Assembly (NCBI GenBank): GCA_036394915.1
Contig: DASWEE010000049.1
Location: 1-8,138 of the forward strand
Length of the DNA: 8,138 bases
Direction of reading: 5' to 3'
From: JACDER01 sp036394915
Lineage (GTDB): Bacteria > Actinomycetota > Thermoleophilia > Gaiellales > Gaiellaceae
The position numbers were made by a program, and so were the translations under genes. Shown here piece by piece: positions 1 to 5,922 of this stretch (position 1 is the first letter of the stretch; every line of letters begins with the position of its first letter). The notes under the pieces were generated by a model. The model saw nothing but the letters and a program-made list of their open reading frames with translations. It made no database searches and was not told the origin of the DNA.

Positions 1-1253
1 GATCCCGGCGGGACATCTTCCGTGATGACGGAGCCCGCCGCAGTCCAAGAATCGTCGCCAATCTCGACCGGAGCAACGAACACATTGTGGACGGCGGTCC
101 TGACGCCCTTGCCGATCTTCGTGCGCTGCTTCGGGCGATCCGGCTCGTGCGGGTAGTTGGCGGTGATCGCGCCCGCGCCGATGTTGGTGTCGTCGCCGAC
201 GTCCGCATCTCCCAGGTACGAGAGATGGGGGACCTTGCTGCGCTCGCCGACCCGCGTGCTTTTGATCTCCACGAACGTGCCCGCCTTCGCCCCTGCCGCC
301 AGAACCGTGCCGGGGCGAAGGTAACAGAACGGACCGACCAGCGCGTCGGGCCCGATCTCGGCTCCGTCGACCACGGCGTGCGGGCCGATCTCCGTCCCGG
401 CACCGACCCGCGTCTGGCCCCGAAGGACGGTGAACGGATGGACGACCGCGTCGGCCTCGAGCTCGACCCCGTGATCGATCCACGTCGTCGCCGGGTCGAC
501 GATCGTCGTCCCCGCGAGCATGTGCTCGGTGTTGATCCGATCGCGCAGGAGCGCGGCCGCGGCGGCGAGCTCGGCGCGAGTGTTGATTCCTTCCGCTTCG
601 AGCGGATCCGGCGCCTTGTGGACGGCCACGGGGCGTCCGTCGTCGACGAGGAGGCCGACCGCATCGGTGATGTAGAGCTCGCCCTGCTTGTTGTGCGGCT
701 CGAGCCGTTCCAGCACAGGCCAGAGCGCGTCGGAGCGGACGACGTACATGCCGGAGTTCACCTCGCCGACGGCGAGCTCCTCTTCGCTTGCGTCGACGGC
801 CTCGACGATGCGTCGAAGCCGGTTGCCGTCCCGGAGGATCCGTCCATAGTGGCGCGGCTCGTCCGGCTCGAAGGAGAGAACGGTGGCGGTCGCCTGCTCG
901 CGTCGATGCACGTCCAGCAAGCTGCGCAGGACATCCGCCCGGAGCGCCGGGGCGTCCCCGTTCAGAATGAGCACGTCGCCGTCGAAGCCCGCGAGCAGGC
1001 CGGCGGCGGCTCGAACCGCGTCCCCGGTTCCGAGCGGGCGATCCTGAACCGCGACCGCCACGTCGTCGTAGGCACCGGCGTTCGCGGCCGAGGTGACGAC
1101 GACGAGCGGATCGGGCTCGAGAGCGCGCACGGCTTCGATCACCCAGTCGACGATCCTCCTGCCAAGCAGGGGATGGAAGTGCTTCGGCGTGGCCGAGCGC
1201 ATGCGCGTTCCGAGCCCTCCGGCCATGACGACAGCTGCGATTTCGGATGGCAT
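1..1253 (-). CDS. glmU: Bifunctional GlmU: N-acetylglucosamine-1-phosphate uridylyltransferase / glucosamine-1-phosphate acetyltransferase (3' end outside window)
   Basis: Cytoplasmic enzyme making UDP-GlcNAc for peptidoglycan: it acetylates GlcN-1-P with acetyl-CoA, then transfers UMP from UTP. The 417 codons present run off the window edge; the family is usually about 450-480 residues, so only the C-terminal tail is missing. The N-terminal pyrophosphorylase domain shows the nucleotide loop GGLGTRM (12-18), Q70 with LGTGDA (74-79; the family usually has LGTGHA) and NGDAP (98-102, with the metal-binding Asp). The C-terminal left-handed beta-helix domain carries the presumed catalytic His343 in PHLSYLGD, then TNIGAGAITANY (356-367), and ends in AAGSVITEDVPPG. 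ATG 1253 is chosen because the next ATG, at residue 10, would remove the first beta strand before the GGLGTRM loop. There is no clear Shine-Dalgarno site. The start lies 17 nt after the 3' end of the tRNA-Gln gene. The NYDG and GSD motifs of E. coli-type enzymes read NYPH and TAVHN here, a variant acetyltransferase domain. Assignment is secure. Confidence 0.96.
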   Translation of the reverse strand, partial: MPSEIAAVVMAGGLGTRMRSATPKHFHPLLGRRIVDWVIEAVRALEPDPLVVVTSAANAGAYDDVAVAVQDRPLGTGDAVRAAAGLLAGFDGDVLILNGDAPALRADVLRSLLDVHRREQATATVLSFEPDEPRHYGRILRDGNRLRRIVEAVDASEEELAVGEVNSGMYVVRSDALWPVLERLEPHNKQGELYITDAVGLLVDDGRPVAVHKAPDPLEAEGINTRAELAAAAALLRDRINTEHMLAGTTIVDPATTWIDHGVELEADAVVHPFTVLRGQTRVGAGTEIGPHAVVDGAEIGPDALVGPFCYLRPGTVLAAGAKAGTFVEIKSTRVGERSKVPHLSYLGDADVGDDTNIGAGAITANYPHEPDRPKQRTKIGKGVRTAVHNVFVAPVEIGDDSWTAAGSVITEDVPPG

Positions 1254-1270
1254 CAGGGGGACGACCGTAA

Positions 1271-1344
1271 TGGCTGGGGCGCCAGGATTCGAACCTGGGA
1301 TCGCGGGACCAAAACCCGCTGCCTTACCACTTGGCTACGCCCCA
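1271..1344 (-). tRNA. tRNA-Gln (anticodon UUG), CCA encoded
   Basis: A complete 74-nt cloverleaf reads on the minus strand. The 7-bp acceptor stem is TGGGGCG with CGCCCCA, followed by discriminator G and an encoded CCA. The D arm is GCC/GGC. The anticodon stem is GCGGG/CCCGC, enclosing loop TTTTGGT with anticodon TTG, which reads CAA (and CAG by wobble). The variable loop is 4 nt (GATC), and the T arm is CCAGG/CCTGG around TTCGAAT. All stems pair perfectly. It lies 25 nt after the stop of the small membrane protein gene and 17 nt before glmU, in the same orientation, so it is probably cut out of the operon transcript or read from a weak local promoter. Confidence 0.97.
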
Positions 1345-1362
1345 GTGCGGTTTACGAGGTGG

Positions 1363-1368
1363 AGTCTA
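1363..1368 (-). promoter_or_regulatory. Possible -10 element upstream of tRNA-Gln
   Basis: TAGACT on the minus strand fits the actinobacterial TANNNT -10 pattern and ends 18 nt before the mature tRNA 5' end. No good TTGACA-like -35 is present 16-18 nt upstream, where the sequence lies within the end of the preceding coding region. It may be a weak promoter for tRNA-Gln and glmU, or chance. Confidence 0.25.
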
Positions 1369-1369
1369 G

Positions 1370-1756
1370 TCAGGGGTGTTCGGAAAAGAGGGCGATCAGG
1401 GCCACGATCGCGAGCAGGCCGACGGCGATCAGGGCGAAGGTGCCGACGAGAATGAGCAGGAACGGGATCAGGACGACGGCCGCCTGCGAGGTGGCGAGGA
1501 TCCAGCTCACCTGCCGGGCCGCGTGCGAGCGCGACTCCCGTCCGGCGAAGAAGTAGACCAGGACGGCCGCAGCCGCGATGATGATCGCGACCCAGCGGTT
1601 GATCACGTGGACGGCGACGAGCAGGCCCTCGACTACCGCGATCCAGAGGGCGATGCGGACGCGCCGCTCCTGGAGCCATCGCCCCGCACGGCTCGAGCCG
1701 TGCTCGACGACGTCGCCTCGCCGCCGCCGCTCGAGCTCCGGACGTTCGGTCGCCAT
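1370..1756 (-). CDS. Small integral membrane protein of unknown function
   Basis: I do not recognise a family. The 128-residue product begins with a charged, Arg/Glu-rich cytoplasmic segment (1-35). This is followed by about four hydrophobic stretches, roughly residues 35-52, 55-71, 84-104 and 105-124, with positively charged loops such as GRESRSHAARQ (72-82) between helices 2 and 3. The C-terminus is very short (SEHP). No catalytic motif or cysteine is visible. ATG 1756 lies 9 nt after the ispE stop codon without a clear ribosome site, so translation is probably coupled to ispE. The hydrophobic pattern, which the overlapping frames lack, is the main reason to regard it as real. Its place between ispE (lipid precursor) and glmU (wall precursor) makes an envelope role possible, but nothing in the sequence shows one. 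Confidence 0.82.
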   Translation of the reverse strand: MATERPELERRRRGDVVEHGSSRAGRWLQERRVRIALWIAVVEGLLVAVHVINRWVAIIIAAAAVLVYFFAGRESRSHAARQVSWILATSQAAVVLIPFLLILVGTFALIAVGLLAIVALIALFSEHP

Positions 1757-1765
1757 CGCGCAACG

Positions 1766-2584
1766 TTACCAAGCTGGTTCGGTGATCCAGGTCCGGCCGA
1801 GAGCACGGACGCGACGCTCGGCTGCCTCGGCCGCGGACCGCTGCTCGAACAGCGCGTAAACGGTCGGCCCGGCGCCCGTGACATCGGCACGGAACGATCC
1901 CGCCTGAATCAACTCACCGGCGAGCGGCGAGGACGCGAGATCGTTCGCAGGCAAAGCGGCGAGATCGGCGGGCCGCTCGGGGTGCGCAAGTGCAAGTGCC
2001 TGTTCGAGCTCGGCGCGCCTTTCCTCGAAGCCCGCTTCCCCCCCACGCCGGTCGAACGCGTCGTACACGGCCCGGGTCGACCCCTTCGCGACATCGTGGG
2101 GCGAGAGCAGGAGAACGACGTAGTTCCGGGGCAGCTCCAGCGCACGCAGGATCGTTCCGTCCTCCTCGGCGAGCTTCGGCCCTGGGGTGAGGAAGAAGGG
2201 GACGTCGGCGCCGATTGAGGCGGCAAGCTCGTGAAGCCGGCCCGGATCGAGCGGCCGCGTCAGTGTCTCGTTCGCGAGCCGCAGGGCGACCGCGGCGTCG
2301 GCGCTCCCGCCGCCGAGCCCGGCCGCGACCGGGATCCGCTTCTCGATCCGGACACTCCACTGCAGCCTGCTGTTACTCACGCGCGCGAGCAGCTCGAGCG
2401 CGCCGCGGACGAGCGTGTCCTCGGCGAAGCCCGTCACGGACAGCTCTTCCGCCGGTTCCAGGTCGACGTCGTCGGCGAGCGCGAGCGGCTGCAGCACGCT
2501 GAGCAGCTCGTGCCTGCCGTCCTTTCGGCGCGGCCCGACGACGAGCGCCAGGTTCAACTTCGCCGGGGCGGAGGCGGACGCCAC
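1766..2584 (-). CDS. ispE: 4-diphosphocytidyl-2-C-methyl-D-erythritol kinase (IspE)
   Basis: GHMP-superfamily kinase of the MEP (non-mevalonate) isoprenoid pathway. It phosphorylates the 2-OH of CDP-ME with ATP in the cytoplasm, supplying IPP/DMAPP for quinones and undecaprenyl carriers. The 272 residues are slightly short for the family (about 280-310). Visible motifs are PAKLNL (7-12, with the conserved Lys9), the phosphate-binding loop PVAAGLGGGSADAA (85-98), GADVPFF (125-131) with the catalytic Asp127, and the C-terminal GHMP motif TGAGPTVYALF (236-246; the family more often has SGSGST). The usual DGYH motif reads DGRHEL (22-27), so an Arg replaces the aromatic residue of the CDP-binding region. 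GTG 2584 is chosen because it starts just before PAKLNL and only 2 nt after the ksgA stop. In-frame codons further upstream lie inside ksgA. No Shine-Dalgarno site is seen, which points to termination-reinitiation coupling. Confidence 0.95.
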   Translation of the reverse strand: MASASAPAKLNLALVVGPRRKDGRHELLSVLQPLALADDVDLEPAEELSVTGFAEDTLVRGALELLARVSNSRLQWSVRIEKRIPVAAGLGGGSADAAVALRLANETLTRPLDPGRLHELAASIGADVPFFLTPGPKLAEEDGTILRALELPRNYVVLLLSPHDVAKGSTRAVYDAFDRRGGEAGFEERRAELEQALALAHPERPADLAALPANDLASSPLAGELIQAGSFRADVTGAGPTVYALFEQRSAAEAAERRVRALGRTWITEPAW

Positions 2585-2586
2585 TG

Positions 2587-3372
2587 TCAGGAGAGAGCGT
2601 CGGCGAGGGCGACGAACTCGTCCGGCGCGAGCGCCTCGGCACGCACGTTTGCCGCGCGTCCGATCTTCCCGAGCGCGTCGGCCGCCTGTGCTCTGGACGC
2701 GAGGCCCGACAGCTCGACCGAGTTGGCGAGCGTCTTGCGCCGATGCGAGAAGGCGGCGGTGACGAGCTCCTTTACCCGTGCGAACGAGGGAGGGAGCGCG
2801 ATCCGGCGGAAGGAGACGAGCGCCGAGTCGACCTTCGGCCGGGGGCGGAAGGCCGATGCCGAGACGGGGTGGAAGCCCGTCCGCTCGGCGGCGAGCTGGA
2901 TGAGCACGGAGACGGCTCCGTAGGCCTTCGTCGACGGCGTGGCGAAGAAGCGATCCGCCACCTCGCGCTGGACCATTACGCACCAGAGCTGCACGCTCGG
3001 GAGCCCGTCCAGGCTCTCGACGACGACGGGCGTGGCGACGTTGTAGGGCAGGTTCGCGACCAGCTTCGCCGGCGGCGGGTGGAGCGCCGCGAGATCGACC
3101 GCGAGCGCGTCGCCGAACAGGAGCTCGACGTTGCCGCGACCCGCGAGCCGCTCGGCCAGATACGGCTCCAGCGCGCGGTCGAGCTCGACCGCATGGACGT
3201 GCGCGACGCGATCGGCGAGATAGCCCGTCAGCGCCCCGAGCCCCGGCCCGATCTCGAGCACGACGTCCTCCGGGCCGAGCTCGGCCAGCCGCCCGATCAC
3301 GCCGAGGATGTTCTCGTCGACCAGGAAGTGCTGGCCGAGCTCGCGATTCGCCGTGACCGGCAGGCGTGTCAT
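2587..3372 (-). CDS. rsmA: 16S rRNA (adenine(1518)-N6/adenine(1519)-N6)-dimethyltransferase (KsgA/RsmA)
   Basis: SAM-dependent enzyme that dimethylates A1518 and A1519 in helix 45 of 16S rRNA, a late 30S assembly step; loss gives kasugamycin resistance. The 261 residues have the expected length. Motifs in order are GQHFL (13-17), the SAM-binding VLEIGPGLGALT (38-49), VELDR (62-66), FGDAL (86-90), the target-adenine motif NLPY (107-110), QREVADR (135-141) and the C-terminal FRPRPKVDSALV (175-186). ATG 3372 overlaps the tatD stop as ATGA, a classic coupled junction. The upstream in-frame extension lies within tatD and is rejected. This gene also goes by ksgA. Confidence 0.97.
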   Translation of the reverse strand: MTRLPVTANRELGQHFLVDENILGVIGRLAELGPEDVVLEIGPGLGALTGYLADRVAHVHAVELDRALEPYLAERLAGRGNVELLFGDALAVDLAALHPPPAKLVANLPYNVATPVVVESLDGLPSVQLWCVMVQREVADRFFATPSTKAYGAVSVLIQLAAERTGFHPVSASAFRPRPKVDSALVSFRRIALPPSFARVKELVTAAFSHRRKTLANSVELSGLASRAQAADALGKIGRAANVRAEALAPDEFVALADALS

Positions 3373-4115
3373 CCGAGCGAGAATGCCGCCGTCGCGTTGG
3401 CGTCGATGCGAGCGGCCAGCTCCGCCGGGTCCTCGCCCCGTGCCTCTGCCAGGGCCGCGATGGTATGAACGACGTTTGCGGGCTCGTTCGGGCGGCCGCG
3501 GAGTGGTTGCGGAGCGAGGTAGGGGCTGTCGGTCTCGGCGAGGATGCGGTCGGCAGGCACGCGCGCCGCCGCTTCGCGGAGCTCGGGTGCCTTCGGGTAC
3601 GTGACGTTGCCCGCGAACGAGACGTAGTACGAGCGCTCGAGCGCGACCGGCAGCAGGCCGGGCGAGGAGAAGCAATGGAGGATTACCGTGCCGTCGAACC
3701 CGTCGAGCGCCTCGGCCGTCGCCTCGTCCGCGTCGCGCGTGTGGATGACGGCGGGCTTGCGCAGCTCGCGAGCAACCTCGAGCTGCCGCTGGAACAGCAA
3801 ACGCTGAGCGTCGTGCGGCGCGTAGTCGCGGTAGAAGTCGAGCCCTGTCTCGCCGACGGCGACCGCGCGCTCGTGGCCGAGCAGGAGGCGAAGCTCTTCC
3901 ACCCGCCCCGCCTCGTCTCCCCCTGCCTGGTGCGGGTGGATTCCGAGCGCCGCGAACACGCCCTGCTCGCGCTCCGCCACGATGAGCGCCGCGCGGCAAG
4001 AGTCGATCCCGGAGCCGACCGTGACGACGCGGTCGACGCCCGCGGCCCGGGCGCGCTCGAGGATCTCCTCCGGAGGATCGGCGCAGCCGTCGAGGTGCGC
4101 GTGCGTGTCAATCAT
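3369..4115 (-). CDS. tatD: TatD family metal-dependent hydrolase/DNase
   Basis: TIM-barrel amidohydrolase-fold enzyme. Family members are cytoplasmic, metal-dependent 3'-5' exo/endonucleases linked to DNA repair or degradation. The 248 residues are close to the family length (about 255-265). All expected metal ligands are visible: H5 and H7 in THAHLD, E89 in GETGLDFY, H125 in VIHTRDA, H147 in LHCFS and D196 in ETDSPYLAP. ATG 4115 immediately precedes the metal motif and overlaps the metG stop by 8 nt. The downstream end overlaps ksgA by 4 nt. In mycobacteria and streptomycetes tatD also follows metG, often with an rpf-type muralytic gene before ksgA; no such gene is present here. Confidence 0.95.
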   Translation of the reverse strand: MIDTHAHLDGCADPPEEILERARAAGVDRVVTVGSGIDSCRAALIVAEREQGVFAALGIHPHQAGGDEAGRVEELRLLLGHERAVAVGETGLDFYRDYAPHDAQRLLFQRQLEVARELRKPAVIHTRDADEATAEALDGFDGTVILHCFSSPGLLPVALERSYYVSFAGNVTYPKAPELREAAARVPADRILAETDSPYLAPQPLRGRPNEPANVVHTIAALAEARGEDPAELAARIDANATAAFSLG

Positions 4116-5922
4116 GCTCGGCGTCCGAAGCGTCCTCCATTCGCGCGAGCTCCTCGGACACGACCTGCTCCGGATCGAGCTTCCTGAACAGGAGCTCCGG
4201 CTCCCGCAGCACCTGTCCAGGCGGAAGTGCGCTCGGCTCCCAGCGCCCGATCCAGCTCGCGTAGTCGCCGGTGAGGACGACGTGCGAGCGCCCGTCGCCG
4301 TCCTCGTGCTCGCGGAGCTCGAGCGGCCCGGCGATCCAGCCCTTGTACCCGAGCAGCTCGTGCAGCCTCTGCGAGCCAAAAGGGAGGAACGGCGTGAACA
4401 TGATCTTGAGGCTGTCGATACAGCGGAGCGCCACGTACAGGACGGTCGCGGCCCGCTCGCGGTCGCTCTTGACCAGGGCCCAGGGCTCCTGCTCGCTCGT
4501 GTACTCGTTCACGCGGGCGGCGAGCCCCATCGCCTCGGCCAGCCCCGCTCTGAACCGCGCCGCCTCGATCTGCTCGCCGACCGCGTCGAACCCGCTCTCG
4601 ACCTCCGCCAGCAACTCCCGGTCGGCCTCGCTCAGCTCTCCCGGCTCGGGAACCGCGCCGAAGTTCCGGTAGGCGCTCACCAGCGTCCGGTTTACGAGGT
4701 TGCCCCAGGTCGCGACGAGCTCGTCGTTGTTGCGGCGGACGAACTCCGCCCAGGTGAAGTCGGTGTCCTGCGTCTCCGGCCCGGCCGCGGTCAGGTAGTA
4801 CCTGAGCGCGTCCGCGTCGTAGCGGGCCAGGAAGTCCTTGACGAAGATTCCAACCCCGCGGCTGGCGCTGAACTGCTGGCGCTCCATCATCAGGAACTCG
4901 CATGCGACGACGTTGTCCGGCAGCGTCAGCGGACGGCCGGCACCGATGTCACCCCCCGTCCCGTAGCCGATCAGCTCCGCGGGCCAGATGATCGTGTGGA
5001 AGACGATGTTGTCCTTCCCCATGAAGTAGAAGTGGCGAGCCTCGGCGTCCTGCCACCAGTCCCGCCACGCCTCCGGCGTGCCTCGCGCATCGGCCCACTC
5101 GATCGCCGCCGAGAGATAACCGACGACGGCGTCGATCCAGACATAGATGCGCTTGTTCGGGTTCTCTTCGTAACCCGGCACCGGCACCGGGACACCCCAG
5201 TCGAGGTCGCGCGTGATCGGACGCTCCTGAATCTCCTTCACGAGCTCGAGCGAGAAGTTGCGGACGTTCGGGCGCCAGTAGTCCTTCGACTCGATCCACT
5301 CGAGCAGCCGGTCCTGGAACGCCGGCAGGTCGAAGAACAGGTGCTGCGTCTCGCGGAATACCGGAGTCGTCCCGTCGATCTTCGAGCGTGGGTCGATCAG
5401 GTCTGTTGGATCGAGCTGCTTTCCGCAGTTGTCGCACTGGTCCCCGCGCGCCTGCGGGAATCCGCAGTTCGGGCACGTACCCTCGATGTACCGGTCGGGA
5501 AGGGTGTGACCACTGGTGGCGGAGAACGCTCCGAGCGTGGTCTTCTCGAAGATGAACCCCTTCTCGTAGAGCGTCTTGAAGAGATCCCGGACGACGCGAT
5601 AGTGGTTCGGCGTCGTCGTCCGCGTGAAGAGGTCGTAGCTGAGTCCGAGCGTGCGGAAATCGCTGCGTGTGAGCTCGCTGTACTTGTCTGCAGCCTCACG
5701 CGGCGACAGCCCTTCTTCGTCCGCGATAACCATCACGGGCGTCCCATGCTCGTCCGTCCCCGAGACCATCAGCACGTCGTTCCCGCGCAGTCGGTGATAG
5801 CGGGCGAAGACGTCCGACGGAACGTAGGCCGCCACATGGCCGATGTGACGGGGCCCGGCCGCGTAGGGCCATGCAACTGCGACGAGAATTCGCTCTCGGC
5901 GCCGCTCGGACGAGGGGGGCAT
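4108..5922 (-). CDS. metG: Methionyl-tRNA synthetase (class I)
   Basis: Charges tRNA-Met and initiator tRNA with methionine using ATP. The 604 residues match the actinobacterial MetRS type, which lacks the C-terminal tRNA-binding extension of E. coli MetG. Visible elements are WPYAAGPRHIGH (18-29) with HIGH at 26-29, SGTDEHG (54-60), the zinc knuckle CPNCG...CDNCG (C150, C153, C163, C166), the methionine-pocket region YVWIDAVVGYLSA (260-272) and the anticodon-binding helices from about residue 390, including WGNLVNRT (406-413). The KMSKS-equivalent loop reads QFSAS (350-354), followed by RGVGIFVKDFLARYDADALRYYL. Both lysines are absent. ATG 5922 is preceded by a good ribosome site (AAGGTGG, 4-nt spacing). 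The 5' end is overlapped for 227 bp by the open frame of the upstream M23-like gene in another phase. The stop overlaps tatD by 8 nt. Confidence 0.97.
   Translation of the reverse strand: MPPSSERRRERILVAVAWPYAAGPRHIGHVAAYVPSDVFARYHRLRGNDVLMVSGTDEHGTPVMVIADEEGLSPREAADKYSELTRSDFRTLGLSYDLFTRTTTPNHYRVVRDLFKTLYEKGFIFEKTTLGAFSATSGHTLPDRYIEGTCPNCGFPQARGDQCDNCGKQLDPTDLIDPRSKIDGTTPVFRETQHLFFDLPAFQDRLLEWIESKDYWRPNVRNFSLELVKEIQERPITRDLDWGVPVPVPGYEENPNKRIYVWIDAVVGYLSAAIEWADARGTPEAWRDWWQDAEARHFYFMGKDNIVFHTIIWPAELIGYGTGGDIGAGRPLTLPDNVVACEFLMMERQQFSASRGVGIFVKDFLARYDADALRYYLTAAGPETQDTDFTWAEFVRRNNDELVATWGNLVNRTLVSAYRNFGAVPEPGELSEADRELLAEVESGFDAVGEQIEAARFRAGLAEAMGLAARVNEYTSEQEPWALVKSDRERAATVLYVALRCIDSLKIMFTPFLPFGSQRLHELLGYKGWIAGPLELREHEDGDGRSHVVLTGDYASWIGRWEPSALPPGQVLREPELLFRKLDPEQVVSEELARMEDASDAEHD

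Noticed and set aside
1345..1369. Terminator or riboswitch between the membrane protein gene and the tRNA
   Set aside because: The 25-nt gap is too short and has no inverted repeat.
87..2923. Plus-strand open frames opposite glmU, the membrane protein gene and ispE
   Set aside because: One reads straight through the tRNA gene, and all are complementary to conserved coding sequence with no family resemblance.
2585..2983. In-frame extension of ispE upstream to ATG 2983
   Set aside because: It overlaps ksgA out of frame and adds residues that IspE proteins do not have.
3373..3999. In-frame extension of ksgA upstream to ATG 3999
   Set aside because: It overlaps tatD out of frame, and the ATGA junction and GQHFL position fit ATG 3372.
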